From: Phytoseiulus persimilis
Taxonomy: Eukaryota; Arthropoda; Arachnida; Mesostigmata; Phytoseiidae
Assembly: GCA_037576195.1 (NCBI GenBank)
Contig: CM075101.1
Coordinates: 36,952,001-37,016,000, forward strand
Direction of reading: 5' to 3'
Length of the DNA: 64,000 nt
Positions 1-12,491 of the stretch are shown here, piece by piece; the stretch's first letter is position 1; each line of letters begins with the position of its first letter. A model generated the notes under the pieces. The model saw only the letters and a program-made list of their open reading frames with translations, was not told where the DNA came from and searched no databases. Made by a program: the position numbers and the translations under genes.

Positions 1-2546
1 TCCCTCCCTCGTGAAAGCGACTGCTGGAGGGCCATGTCCTCCCGGGCCCGGGTCGTGAAGGCCCCTCCCTGCATTGTTCAGCAAACTTCTTGAAGATTAA
101 TTCTTTTTCTTACCAACGAGAGAACAAACGAACGAACGGACGGAAGGCCCTTTAACCGCCCACCGAGCTGTGTCGCCCGATCGCTCCTCTGCCGCGAGAG
201 TGTGCGAGGACGAACATGTGGGTGATCCGAAGATCACCGAGGAAGACTGAACTTGCGAGGAAACGAGCGAGGGTAGTGAGCGGCTTTCCACTTGCCGCGG
301 TGGCTGACCACGATGGCGCAGCGATATTTGAAGCTCACAGGAATCACCGATTTGGAGCAAAAACTTCTCACAAAAGCACCCCTCCCTCGCTGTTTCCTTT
401 GAAGCCGAACCGAGATGGCTTACACGCTCCTCTAGCTGTTTGGTTGAATGAACGAACAGCCATCTAACACATCCAGGAAGACTGAACGCGGTTGCGTCGA
501 CCCTGCGAGGGGAACTGTGCACAATGAACCCACTCGAGTTCCGTACCAGACCTCTCGCGCTGTGTTTATGTTTCTGCAGACCTCCGGTTGCTCCGACGAG
601 CGGTGAATGTCGGGAGGCAGGGATGAATCATTCCCAGGGTTCAGGGCCTACCAGCAAGCTTTCAGAATTCAATGACGGAAAGAGGCATCGTCAGGGCCAG
701 GTGTCTCCTCTGTCGACATTCCGCGTTCCGTTTCGCAGACGAGCTGGCCCCGGATGCGGCGAGGCATATTGCGGCAAAGGCCCCGGCTTTGCTCCCGCCA
801 AGGACGAAAGTCACCCTGATGCATTGCTCCATCGAGCGGGACAGGATAGAGAAATAGGACGACACCACGGCCAATATCTCGCTAGCGGGCTCGTTCGGTT
901 ACGGCGAAGAGTTGCCTTTGGGTGACAAGCTCCCATTGAACCATCGCCACCCTGAGCGGGGGAATAAAAGCAGCTCTGGGAGTCCATGCTGACCTGACCG
1001 CAGGAGGTGCTCGCGCGGCCTTCGCTCGAGTCGAAAACATCTGCGGAGCGGGTGCGGAACCTCCGGTCGTGATGATCCTCGACGCAAACGACCCGTAGGA
1101 GATATGAACTACAACAACGATCGACGATGATTCTCCGCGTCGCCCTCGCTAGCTCGAGTCTATACACGATCGACTTGTTGCGCCATTCATCAAGACTGAA
1201 TAATGAGATACATCAAAGGGATCATAGACACGACAGGGTCGAAATGCTTCCGTCGGGAATCCATTTGGAACGGACCCAACCTAGAAGTCCGCAGATGGCC
1301 TTAGTAAATAAGTCTCCCAAGAGCTTCGGCTCGAATCCCGATGCCCGCGGCCATTCGGACTCCGGAACGGGAGGGAGAAATCCAGAAAAAGTGTCCTTAT
1401 CATCCCCTCCGATTCCCGGGACCCTTTTCGGCACTTCATCGATAACAGCAATGAAATTTCGAGAAGCAATCCGCCCGAAGACGAGGGCCGCGGCCGCGAA
1501 GCGCAGAGGCTCCAAAGGTGCGCTTTTGACATTTGCTCAGCTGGTTCGGGAAAGAAAGTGAAACCGATGAAAACGGCATCGAACGGAAACGCAATAGAAC
1601 TGCTATGAAAAGCCGGAGTGAGCGAAGGGGTTGTTGCCAAAGCTGCCGTGGATCGCCTGTTCGATCGCCGCCGCAGCCATCGCAACGCCTTTCCGAGCCG
1701 GTTCGAGTGATCCCCGGCGAATTGTAGGAAGATGGGGAGGGGGACGAACGTAGCCATCAAAGTGAACGGTTGGTCGTCGCGGCCGCTGTCGTTGTCGGCG
1801 GCGGCGTCATTATAGGAAAACCATACATTTCTTATATTGGCTTAGCAAGCGTGCTGATTCATTCTCTAAAAGAGCCGAACCCGAACTAATTCCGCAATAC
1901 CCGATAGAAACTATAGAAGGAAGAAAAGTAGAGGAGAATCCAGCTAGCTAGCCAGTCCCGCCGCAGCTGAACACCGAAAAAAAGCGATGTGGACGACCGA
2001 GGTGAAGACGACGACGACGAGGAGAGAAATTACGCTTCGGTCGGGGTCGCCTCGCTCCAGCCTTTGCTTTCGTTCCCTCCCACCCACGCTACGTGGAAGC
2101 GTCGACCCACAAAGGCTGGCTAGATGGCTTTTCTACCCAGAGGGGTTGAGAAGAACAACTTACCGTGGAGAACGAGCGAGCCCTCGCAGCACAATATACG
2201 ATATCACCGAAGAGTCAGCCGAGCCTACTTTTCGGAAACCGACTCGGAGAGGGAGGAACTTCAATAACCAGAAACAGAGGATCGGAACGATCAAAGCGAA
2301 CGAGCGATCCTTCTCCGCCTCCCTACTCCGATCCGAGATTTCCCGTCCTTCTCCTGCTCCTTTTTGTGTTTTCTATCCGTACCCGAACTGGGAAAAAAGC
2401 AAAAGTTGGCATTCTGCACAGGCATGATCCCACCTGTTCGCGCTGAAAGTTTTCTAGGGCGAACAGATATGCTCAATTGTGGTGGTTTGTGTTCAATCGA
2501 TTCCCTACATTTTCGATCAGTGTTACTGAACTCCAGATGACTCAGA
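1..2546. other. Unassigned, no recognisable gene
   Basis: I see no recognisable protein or RNA. Open frames of up to about 160 codons overlap on both strands and resemble no family I know. Two minus-strand donor-like sites are visible: GTAAGAA reading down from about 107, and ACG|GTAAGTTG near 2160. Their exons, if any, would lie at higher coordinates. A short run of CGTTCGTTCG on the minus strand just above the first site would suit a 5' untranslated exon. This is inference only. Confidence 0.4.
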
Positions 2547-2906
2547 ATGACTTCCATAACGGGTTCGCCTGATGATGGTTCGGTGTTTACCCTGAATCCC
2601 GAAAAATCGAGCCCGAGAAGCATGAAGCCGAAAAGGATGAACTTGAAGAGCGTGGAGCCGAAAACCTTCTCTCCCAACGGCGGAGCGGTCGGGACTGGTT
2701 TAGCGGGGAGGAATGGCAGCTTCGTTACGCCCAGCCTACCCACTTCTTCTGCCTCGCTTACGTCCTCGCTGTTCCCCATCTACGGCCCCCCGTTCGAACT
2801 GAGCAAAGGTGTAGCTGCTACAGGAAGCAATCCGCTGAACGCGAATCTTGAAGTTTCGGAGGTCAACTTGCTAGAACTGAAGAGGAACGTTCACCTAGAG
2901 CTCTAG
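2547..2906 (+). CDS. Candidate exon or repeat-derived open frame, unknown function
   Basis: A 119-codon open frame starts with ATG. I do not recognise a family. Residues 18-60 or so fall in a repeat whose second copy lies inverted at 3236-3352. Both copies keep an open frame with similar peptides: EKSSP, SMKPK, then SPN.G.VGTGLAG. Some differences between the copies are at third codon positions, for example tta/ttg and ggg/gga. This could mean the repeat was once coding, or that it is a dispersed repeat that happens to be open. The rest of the frame (Ser/Leu/Val-rich) shows no domain. No RNA or splice evidence is available, so the coding call is weak. Confidence 0.18.
   Translation: MTSITGSPDDGSVFTLNPEKSSPRSMKPKRMNLKSVEPKTFSPNGGAVGTGLAGRNGSFVTPSLPTSSASLTSSLFPIYGPPFELSKGVAATGSNPLNANLEVSEVNLLELKRNVHLEL
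2599..2716 (+). repeat. Inverted repeat, left arm (diverged)
   Basis: This stretch matches the reverse complement of 3236-3352 over about 118 bp. Shared words include CCGAAAAATCGAGCCCGA, AGCATGAAGCCGAA, CTCTCCCAAC and GGTCGGGACTGGTTT. Divergence is substantial, with scattered substitutions and a different number of internal 15-bp units, so the pair is old. About 520 bp separate the arms. Flanking similarity fades on both sides. It may be two opposite copies of a dispersed repeat or an old foldback pair. Confidence 0.75.
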
Positions 2907-3103
2907 TACAATTCGCAGAATACGCTGTCACAACACCTTGTCCTTTCCCACCGGATGGGGAAAACCGGAATCGATCAGCGATTGCTCCGCTGTCTGGAAG
3001 TGAATCGTCGAAGCCACCGACGGCCGGTGTACTCCGTGGTCAACAAGTGATTCAGTGAACCAGACGGTTCGGTGATATCACGTATCGGTGCTCCCGAATC
3101 ACC

Positions 3104-3328
3104 TCAATGAGCCTGTAGCCTGCCTGGGACTCGCATTGGCACCGAGCGGGGAGTCGAGCTCGCGGATTCTTCGCAGCAGGTGCGTGTCATCCGATGGAGT
3201 CTCATAAAGGTACAGGTCGACGAAACGACACAGAAATTCCATCCCGCCAAACCAGTCCCGACCAGTCCGCTGTTGGGAGAGGAGGTATCCGGCTTCATGC
3301 TTTTCGGCTTCATGCTCTTCGGCTTCAT
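3104..3328 (-). CDS. Open frame over the right repeat arm, unknown function
   Basis: A 74-codon minus-strand frame begins with a pentapeptide repeat (MKPKS, MKPKS, MKPDT) and continues SPNSGLVGTGLAGW. It is the same reading phase of the repeat that is open in the plus-strand copy at 2547-2906. Only the first half has this conserved character, and the remainder resembles nothing I know. It is reported because both inverted copies conserve the same translated phase. It may be a relic of a low-complexity protein segment or chance. Confidence 0.15.
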   Translation of the reverse strand: MKPKSMKPKSMKPDTSSPNSGLVGTGLAGWNFCVVSSTCTFMRLHRMTRTCCEESASSTPRSVPMRVPGRLQAH

Positions 3329-3352
3329 GCTTTTCGGGCTCGATTTTTCGGC
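3236..3352 (-). repeat. Inverted repeat, right arm (diverged)
   Basis: This is the partner of 2599-2716 on the opposite strand. It carries extra copies of a 15-bp unit compared with the left arm, so the tandem part has expanded or contracted since duplication. Confidence 0.75.
3289..3338 (+). repeat. 15-bp tandem repeat, about three units
   Basis: The unit TTCGGCTTCATGCTT is repeated about three times with single-base changes (CTC or CTT at its end). A more degenerate unit follows near 3350. Because the period is a multiple of three, the minus strand reads as a pentapeptide repeat of the MKPKS type. The unit lies inside the right inverted arm. Confidence 0.85.
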
Positions 3353-3360
3353 TTCATGCG

Positions 3361-4385
3361 TTTCGGGTTCGAATTTTCGGCTTGTTGGACCCTAACCGAT
3401 GGTTCGACCGCTTCTTTGATTTATTCTTTCTGAGAACCCGTACGAGGGCCGACTTTTTGTGAACGAGGTGTATTTTCCGAGAGACATCCGCTGGAATATC
3501 GTTGGAAGATCTCTGGAATAACGTCCCCCCATTCGTTGGACGTCCAGCTGGATAGGAGATATTCGCTATCATTAGTAAGTATTCTATACGCTCCGGAATG
3601 TTGTCGAATTCATCCCGTGGACGGTAGATGAGGAAAAACCAACCGTCCACGAATAACACCATTCTCGATCTTCTCCAACCGCTCTGGTACTGAAACATAC
3701 CGGAAGCCGCTGTAGCCTGCCATGTTGAAAGCTATCGAAGTGGTCGGTGATGTTACACAAGCTGAGCAAAGGTTCGGAATCGAGAATTCGAAGCTGTCAA
3801 ATAACTCCGCTACGACAGTAAATGCAGGACAATGCGAGCGACGCCAGAATCTGGATCCGACGAGGCTCTTTGGAGCTCAGAACCGGCATGATTTGTTCAG
3901 AGTGCAGCAACCGAAGTCGCAGAAGCTTGCGGCGTGAACCATTCGCCATTCGCGATTTCACAAACAATCGATGATTTGAATTGAAGTCGCTCACTGACGT
4001 GGTGGCGGCGACGCTGTTCCCGTTGCTCCAATGCTGCGCTAGTGATGAGTACGCCCGATGGTCTTTTTAAAAAAATATAGCATTTCCCGAGCCGTTCTGG
4101 GAATTTCAACTCTCGACCGATTACCACCAATGAAATAGTGGCATTCTTCGAGCTATCGATCTCAGAACAATCCAGAATCGGTCCAGTTTTCACCGATTAA
4201 CGGGCGATAGAAGAAAGTGTAGGACACACGTTGACGTGATGAATCTACTGTGTGTGGGAGGAAGTGCATCCGGCCAATCGACCCAGAATATCCGGGCGAT
4301 GTATCCATGTTCTTTAGATAAATTGATTCTTTTTCATAGAATATCTGATTTATCTGAAATCAGAATTTCTTTGGCACATCCAAGA
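3361..4385. other. Unassigned
   Basis: There is no recognisable gene. A donor-like GTAAGTATT occurs near 3570 on the plus strand. Open frames are short (up to 114 codons) and of no known family. Confidence 0.4.
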
Positions 4386-4697
4386 TAGAACAGCCTGTAC
4401 CCCAACTTGAGCGTCCTAACTGGGCTCCCTCTGGACAAAGTTCTGGGAAGGTTGAGATGGAGTCATTCGGTAAACTTCATGATTGCAGGACTTTGTCTCC
4501 TCTGTCATTGCTCACTCGTTTTGATCCTACTAGCCACACATATCATTCGAACTGTAAACGATACTGACCCCTCCTTCCTTCAAACTTTTTTTCAAAGCCA
4601 GACGAGTTTTTCGGAATTCTATCTGCAAGAGCTCCGCAGACATTCGACATTTGGAAATCAATATCAAGAATTTACGAGTATGATTGCGAGCGAATAA
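4386..4697 (+). CDS. Short open frame with one hydrophobic segment, unknown
   Basis: The frame is open from a stop at 4386-4388 to 4697, about 100 codons, with no good ATG at its beginning. So it would be an internal or terminal exon rather than a whole gene. It holds one strongly hydrophobic stretch of about 23 residues (FMIAGLCLLCHCSLVLILL, then ATHII) that could be a membrane helix. A Phe/Gln-rich polar tail follows. The layout recalls a single exon or relic of a multi-pass receptor such as an arthropod chemoreceptor, but there is no diagnostic motif and I do not assign it. Chance is quite possible. Confidence 0.15.
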
Positions 4698-7600
4698 TAA
4701 TTGAACGTCAACAGGCCGGAGCCAACCACAGCAACAGTATGCGGTCTTTAGAGGAACCGGGGAGCGCCGCTCGTTCGTGGTTGACATTTCTCCTCCATAT
4801 CTCCCTCGGCCGATTCTTCTCCCATACGTCGTTTCCATAGGGAGCGCCAGGAATAATTATTGATAGTGAGAGAAACAACAACCTGATACATAGTGAATTG
4901 CCCGTTTGATCTCGGCTCTAAAACGATCGCTCCAAGGCTCAAGTGGAGGTTTCTGATCTATCCATAAAGTGGACGAAGCGAGTGATAATGGGAGAAAGCC
5001 TCGTGAGTTGAGTAGAGATAGCATTCAAACATGATGAGTGTTGCCAAGCATTGTTTATGGCACATCCGCGCTCCGATCAGTATTGTAGGCTGTGTAGGCT
5101 CGGAGCGTCTGACCCGCAACAGAGGGTCTGCATGGGTTCCCGAACGTGCGTGCCCACGAAAAATCATTCGGATCCCGGGCATCGGGAATATCGTAAATAT
5201 CCACCTTGAAAATATTGGCCCGAATGATAAGGTCCGGGTCTCCGAGATCAGCGTGTGAGCCCGCCTCCACAATACCTCCGAGCCTAAAAGACCCGCGGAC
5301 AGTTGAAGTACGCCTAACTCTAGAGGGTTCCCTAGTTAGCTATACACACTGCATCTCACGGTGAAGGGAAAGCGAACAAGCCAAGGTCAGATAGAACCCT
5401 CCGCAGGGGGAGGCTTCCAGGACTAGGATTCCGGTTGGACAAGAGCTGTTCTAGATTCCTCCTGGGGATGCCCATCGGGTCGGACCGGCTCGATCCTAGT
5501 CTATGCCGGTCGCTCGATCGTTGGAGAGTTCGTGGGAATTCGAATCAGATTCCATGAAGCAGGGGCTCTCGAACTCTTGGAGTTCCCTGCGAGCTGTGGT
5601 CACTTTCCACCGCAACCTCTGATTCGCTGGTTGGAAAATTATCTGGAACAGGCGTTCGTGTAGCATCCTCCACGGTCCATTCACCCCAACTCGAGACTCT
5701 TGTGTCCAAACCACGCATCCAATCTCAGCGATTTGCATCTAGTCGTTCTGAAACCTTCTGGAATTGATACCACTTCGTACACAGAACTCCCGTGGGAAGT
5801 TCGAATTGTGATGACGCGCCGAACTTCCGCAAAGCGAGAATAGTTGAATGTGATGTCGGGATCATTCACTTGGCGACCTCATCTCGGAACCCTACATTCG
5901 GAAAGTCTCGAGCGGAGACAGCTAGAAACTCCCTCGTAGGAATCCCAGGAAGGCCCCGCTCACCCCCGAGGGGACAAGCGCTTTAAACCTCATTCAATGA
6001 TCGCGTCCTGGTGGCGGGCCCATACGTCCTCTCTCCTGTTGTGGTGCTCGGACCGACTGTCCGCCCGAACGTCTGTCCTCGCAGCGTAGCCGTTCGACCC
6101 CCTGCGTTTCCCCAGTTCTGTTCCATGTGTTCCCGGATACGAAGCTCTCAGCTTCAAGCTCTATCAATACTTGACAAGACTAACGGCCACCGTGGATCCC
6201 GAGCTCATCCAGCAAGCCATTCGAGTAGTTTTTGTGTTGTTTTAGTAGGGTTCGCTCTATATTAGACATGAGCGCAGCTCCCAAACTCTCATAAACTCAA
6301 CCAACCCCGAGAAAGTCGGTGAAGGATGAGGCAACCCACTCCATTACTCAAATCCATGGATTCCGATATTTTTCCAGCGATTCGAGTCATTCAAATGCGT
6401 TCAGCTCAGCCGTGGACGGTATTTGTTGTATCCAGATCTTTGGATTAGGAGTAACTTCCCATCCAAGCCTGGCCAAGAATCTGTAACGCCTGGTACCGAA
6501 TTTGAAACGTATCCGAGGCTGCTCGTTATTATATGGTCGACATACCTGCTTCAGGTTTGACAAGGCAATATTTGAATATGATCTAGCGATCGATGAAAAC
6601 ATAAGACCTATCAGAATGTGGACGACTCGGCCGCTGAACATGAGGAAGGGACGCGAGCGACGAACACACTCGTGTTTTCGCAGAAGGGCTGTTGTTAAAG
6701 GTATCGATTTGCGGGAACACCCTACAAGCCCGATCCATCCTCCCTATTCCAAGGGTTCTTAAAGTGTGGCCTTGACTAACGAAAATAAAATATCACCCCG
6801 CTTTCAATGAACGATGACCTCACATAGACGAAAAGACCCAACGTTCCAGATTCTACTCGGGACCCCTGGACACGGTACGAGAGGATTGGTTACCATTGGA
6901 TCCTCTTGCGACCGATGATGTATCCATCGGTGTACGTGCGTTTCGAGGATATGAGGAAATCATATCACAAACTGTTGCGTGCATTTTCATCCCTACTCCG
7001 AAGTCTGAGCACCAAGATGGCTCTCTCGAGAAATGGGAAGAACAGAACTGCAAACAGCACTACACCAGGTGTTGGATCAGGGAATGAGAACAGCCACGGG
7101 ATCGGAGTTCGAACTTCAAAAATGCGTCGAGCGGCTCCAAGCGGGTCTGTTTGGAGGGAGATGCCTGGCTGAAAGGCGAGCGTTCCTGAGCGCTTATTGC
7201 TTCGTTAGATGCAAATCGTTCGGGGGATTAGAGTCCGTATCGACCACGTTCGCCGGCTGTTGTGATTCGCGATTGGAGATTTCTCAACGTGTTGCGACAG
7301 ATTTGGCTCCGGGAATCGCATTTCATTACCGGCCTGAGCCGCATCGCCCCGTCCTCGCTTAGTCTACGAGTGATTACTCTATTTTTGCTTGTCCAGAGAG
7401 ATATGCAAGCAGCCGCCCATAGAAGTGTGATACTTCCATGCCGATCGATCCGAGCTGGGTCTTTTGCCGTCGTTGCGAGCTATCACCATCGAGAAACTTC
7501 TACCTCTCGCAACAGTGGGCTCGGCAGCTTGAAGAAGCATTTCAAGCGTTGTTGAGCGGGACCAGAGCTTACATGATTCGCACCGCTCATGAATATGGAC

Positions 7601-10600
7601 TCGGATGCTTCCCGTCGAGGCACTCGACGGCGCGACGCATATTTGGAAAAGAGCTGTGTACTTACACTCCAAGACGAATTCACACCCACTTTGAAAGATT
7701 CGCGCGTGAACGGATGTGCGGCCGTGGGAAGAGGAGTCTGGGAGACCGACACGGCGCCGGCGCTCGGAGGCTGGTGGAATCTTTTGCGAACTGGAGGGCT
7801 CTTGACGATTGTCTCTCGCTGTGTCCGGTCAGGAGGTGGAGATCGTGCCGCACTTCATCCCTCCGATCTCTCGGTCCGGGTTCGGAGCTCCCGACCCCTC
7901 CAGTCCTCGCCTTCCACCTCCTCGTACTCACCGCACCCTCCGTGGTGGAATTTGGCTAGCTGGCTCGGCAACGTCATCTTCAAGTCCGAGACTCCTTCTC
8001 ACCAGTTATCTTCAATTTTTTGTCCCCACGACACTGTCGTCACTTGAGAGTTTTTTGAAAGGTTCTTTGCAGTCCATTGGTCAGGATGTCACGTTGGTTC
8101 CTTGGTTCTCCTGGTGTTCCAGCTCACCTTCAATTTTTCACCCCGATGATATTCTTGGTGAGAGCAAATTGACGGGTGACGTTCTCTTGCTCAATTTTCC
8201 TCGGTAGCGAAAAAGTGTGGATCAGAATCGGACTCATGAACATGAAAATTGAGCTGGACGCAGCTTTTTCTCTTCGCACTCGCCGCTCGCTGAATTCTCT
8301 CGAACTTATGAGCGGGAAGGTCGATTGAAAGTCTCCGCTGACAAACTATTAGCAGTGGGGATAGTTCATTAAGCAGAACAGAAGATTAACTAGCGGGCTT
8401 GCGCCCGCCAGCTGGTCGGCTTCGCTCGGTGAGACAATACGCCACTGACTGAGCTCAACGGAAAGCTGCTAAGCTTGTAGTCGGCTGTACGTAACCCGCT
8501 TTCTCGGCGAGTAGTCCGTTCAATGCAGGAGTCAATAACTTGTGCCACCCAGAGCAATACTCGCATGCAACGGCCACATCGATGACAACAAGTGTCGTAC
8601 CGCATCCATCTCATGTACTGTGTGTTCACTGAGTCAAGGGTTTTGCATTCTCTTAATCGGGCGCAAGTTCTTTCCCGATGTCGAAACACGTTGAGTTCTC
8701 TGTGGATGTTCTTGTCGGCATTCGGCGACGATTGGCGGAAGCGTTCCCGACTGCAGTCCGGCATCGAAGAGCGTCGTCACTCCCAGAGTTTACCCTTCTG
8801 GTCTCACACTCAGGTCCCAAGATGGCTCTCTCCCTCGTTTCTCGGTCATCGGCTGTTTTACATCTTCATTCCTTCTGAAAATGATTTCTGAACGCAAAAT
8901 CTCTCCCTCTCTCCGGATATGATGGTTTTCGCACACATACACAGACGGCAAAGGTCTGAGGGATTCCGAGCTCTGCTCCGCCAGCGAAAGAGTCACAGTC
9001 TGCCACCGTTTTTGTGATAGTTTGCTGCGCGTGAGTAACTCCCGAGGATCTCATCTATCTCCGGCCTGAGGAACAACTCCGATAGCTCTCTGTGCCAGTC
9101 AGAAGATATGGCAAGGAGTTCCTCAACGTGAGTTGGCGCAACACGCAAACTTGAAAAGCAAACGACCGGACCGGGAGTCGGCGAGAGCGGGGACTCGGAG
9201 AGGCCTGAAGGGAGCCAGCCGGTCGCCGGAAAGCCGTCAGACACGCTAGGAGGCGCGGACAGAGACGGGCTAGCCGTGCGAAGAAGCTGCTGCGGAGGAA
9301 GTTGGGACTGATCGGTAGCGGAGGCGAAGGCCTTGAGATTACCATATCACGGGGGATTTAGTCGATATTGATAACTCGCTTGTTCTGCTGCTAGCTCTCG
9401 AACAGGTCGAGCTTGAGGAGCTCTCGCTGAATGCGTTGTACAGACTGAAAGCGGACGCACAGAGTACTCAGATTTCTAGCACGCTACTCGGAAAAGCGTC
9501 CGTGCCTCAGCCAGCGATCCAGAGTGCTACGCAGTTGAGCCACCGGCTGCCCGACCGACAAGCTGCCAGCATAAGTACACACTTTATCAAGACGCTGGAA
9601 GCCGACGAGAGCCTCGCGATCCGCGGTGGCTCAGCTGCAGTGGATTTTCATCGCCGCGCTCGCATCATCGCCATGCTCAGACCCGTTTGACTTAATTCGT
9701 GGCACGAGCGAGATGCCCTTGATAACAGCAGCTCGCCGATTATCAGAGTGCGGTCGCAAGGCTCCTCGCAATGGATCAGGGCCGCTGTTGGGAACCGGCA
9801 GGAAGCCAACTACAGGCCCCAAATCCTTCCCAGCCTCTGTGTTATCCGCACAATCCCTCTGAGAAGCTCTGTTGTCGATGAAGGGAACACAACCGTTACG
9901 TAAGCACCAATTGGTGGGCAATCAATTGGAGAAGAAAACCCCGGCTCTCGTCGCTGCTAGGGCCGAGAGACAGCGAGCCGCAGGACGGGGAAAAGGTCCA
10001 CAGGCAGCGACTGGAGCCAGGAGACGATCTGAGAATGGATCTCATTCTTCTCGAATTTCATCTCGAATGCAGGTTCTACCACGGGACCATGTCCTCGATC
10101 CGGAGAGGTGCGCGGGAGCGGAGCCGGCTCAGACATCTGGAAAATATGAATCTCGACGGATTCATCTACCCAATTGTGACTTCGCGACTGCATTGTGACT
10201 TGAACGGAATAATCACAGGATCCGGATTGCCAGAGAATTCGGGAGAGCAGAGATCAAGAAGCGGGCCAGGAGCCCCAGTATGCAGAGCTTAGCCGATGAC
10301 GGGGATGAAGAAAAGCGACGAGAGATCGTGGAAGGAGAGCTCCAGTCCGTAAATTCACAGGTGTGTGGAAACCCGGTTTCTTGATGTCGGACCTGGGTAT
10401 CCCATAGATTCGCGACAAATCATCTCGACTTGAAATCTCTCGTGCTTTTTGGAGTCTCGAATGCGCACTCTCACCCTGAATGAAGAAACTCGAGCCCTGG
10501 TATCTCCACTGAAGTTTTTATAAGGTACGATTGTTACACGCAACTAGAGTTTTTGTTCTCTTCGGGATTTCCCATCCTGCCTGATCTCCGCTGACTGAAA

Positions 10601-12429
10601 GCGTCTTGCTGATCGATCCGAACGGCGGGTGTGCCGCGTCGCTGCTACTCGTTGGACCAGAGCCAGGTTTCACAATGTAGAATTTCCCGTTCGCCATCAA
10701 TGTCCGATGTGTTATCGGCATCGAGATGCAGTCGACCGTGGCGTATGCATCAGTGAAATATGAAACAGGTTCGATGTTCGCTGACGTGCGTTTCTCACCT
10801 CGTTTCTTTCCGTTTTCCCCAGAATACGTAGGGAAGTGGCGCAGTGTTTCAAGATGTTCCGCTCGCGAAACGAGCTGTTGAAGCGAGTGCTCGGCCTCTC
10901 ATGGGCACCCATGCAAACTCAAAACAAGCATGTGGCCGACCGGCAAGAGCTCTTCGAGGAAAGCTCAGACCTACGCACGGAATCCTCGCATCGTTCTCGC
11001 TGCATCAAGGTGTGCTTGAGATTGAGAAGGACGCGGTTTCGGATATCGGTCGAAACTTGAATAGTCGATCGATAACGTGACACTGAGAGTTTCTGTTCAC
11101 ATCATTCCTGTCGCATCCGCAGATTCATCACGCTGAAGCAGCTAACGGTGACCGATATGTTCTTGCGGAGGCGCCACCTCGCGAAGGCTAAAAACACTAA
11201 AGATCGGGTTGGAAGAACTATCTCTCAGAAAGTCGATGAATGATCCGTACGTTTCTAGTGCTGCTTCACGGGGGGATCCCTTCTGGCTTCCTTGTGGAAC
11301 GCGAGATAAGTTTAGTTTCCTTGTTCGCGGCTCTCCATTCTGTGTCCATTCAGGCGTTATTTTTCTCTCGCTCCAACAAAGTCGAGTAGGTTTACGGCCG
11401 CCGATATTCGAGAAAGTATATCATTGACCGGCTCGTGAGAATATTAGTGGAGCGCGCCCTTGAAATGCGGTTCTCAAGGTTTCAATCAATCCTCAGGAAA
11501 AACAATACAGATATCCACCACCTCCGCAGGAGAAAACCTTCGGTATCATGTTGGCCACTCGGTCACCGAAAAAAGCCGGTTTCGGAACTCAGCCCCGTTT
11601 TCCCGCTTTCTTTACGAGCTCAATCCCGACGGGTCGTTATCTTAGCATGCTTCAAATGGTACCCTCTCATATGCACGACTCTTGAATGTCTGAAAGTCGC
11701 CCTCTCCTACTCTCCACGCAGAACGAAGCTTCTATCGTTCGGTTATGGCGTTGATCAAACCGAATCAAAGCAATGTTATGAATCGTCTTCCCAACACCAC
11801 TGGTTAAGGGTACATCGTGGAGGAGTTCGGAGATCAGTCCGCAGAGCCGACCACCGTCACAGATTCCAAGTATTATTTCCCACTCCCCCTCGAGAAGCTG
11901 ACTTACGCGGCAGATGAAACTCGAGTCTACCGCCAAACGCATGCAAGAATGACGTTCACCAAGTTCGACAACTCCCTGTACCGAATGTGAGAGGTCCGAT
12001 TCATGGAAGGCTGATTCTCCGACGCGAGAGAAAATGTTGAGAGCTTGAGCCGAGCATCTAAGAGTCGGGCAAGTGATACCTAACCTTCGGGCGGGAGCGT
12101 GTTTTATCTCAAGAAGGAGCCGGTGGGAATATGGAGAAAGATTGCGGTTGCGATTGCGTCCGTATACTGACACCGCAGATAACCTCCGTGAAAATGTGAA
12201 CGGAATCAGCGAGCCTCCTTGTGAAATTTTTGGGCTGATGGGATGTCCCGTCAGCCCACGGCACGATGAAGCTGGGGAGCTCATTCAAGATTCGGCTCGG
12301 AAGATCCCCCGGAATCCACGCAGCTTTCGAATCTGACCTTGGGACTCTCGGTTTTTGGACAGCGGCGAATTTAAGAATGCACGAGACGGAGGATGAGACT
12401 CGAACTCGGTCTGATGGCGCATCATCTAC
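4698..12429. other. Long unassigned stretch
   Basis: This is about 7.7 kb without a gene I can support. Open frames reach 173 codons (7438-7959, +) but overlap others on the opposite strand and match no family. Donor-like sites are seen near 9032 (CGC|GTGAGTAA, +), 9128 (AAC|GTGAGTTG, +) and 10799 (GAG|GTGAGAAAC, -). I see no tRNA, long tandem array or transposon. Confidence 0.4.
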
Positions 12430-12491
12430 GAAAAGACAGGGGAAGGAAGAGAGAGAAAGAGAGTGAGAGAGGGAGAGAAGAACTGAAAGGA
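12430..12491 (+). repeat. GA-rich simple tract
   Basis: This run is almost entirely purine, with GAGAGA and GAAAGA words, ending near 12491. It is an imperfect (GA)n microsatellite. GA tracts can bind GAGA-type factors in arthropods, but nothing else here suggests a promoter. Confidence 0.8.

Noticed and set aside
3289-3338. CRISPR-like repeats
   Set aside because: Units are contiguous 15-mers with no spacers.
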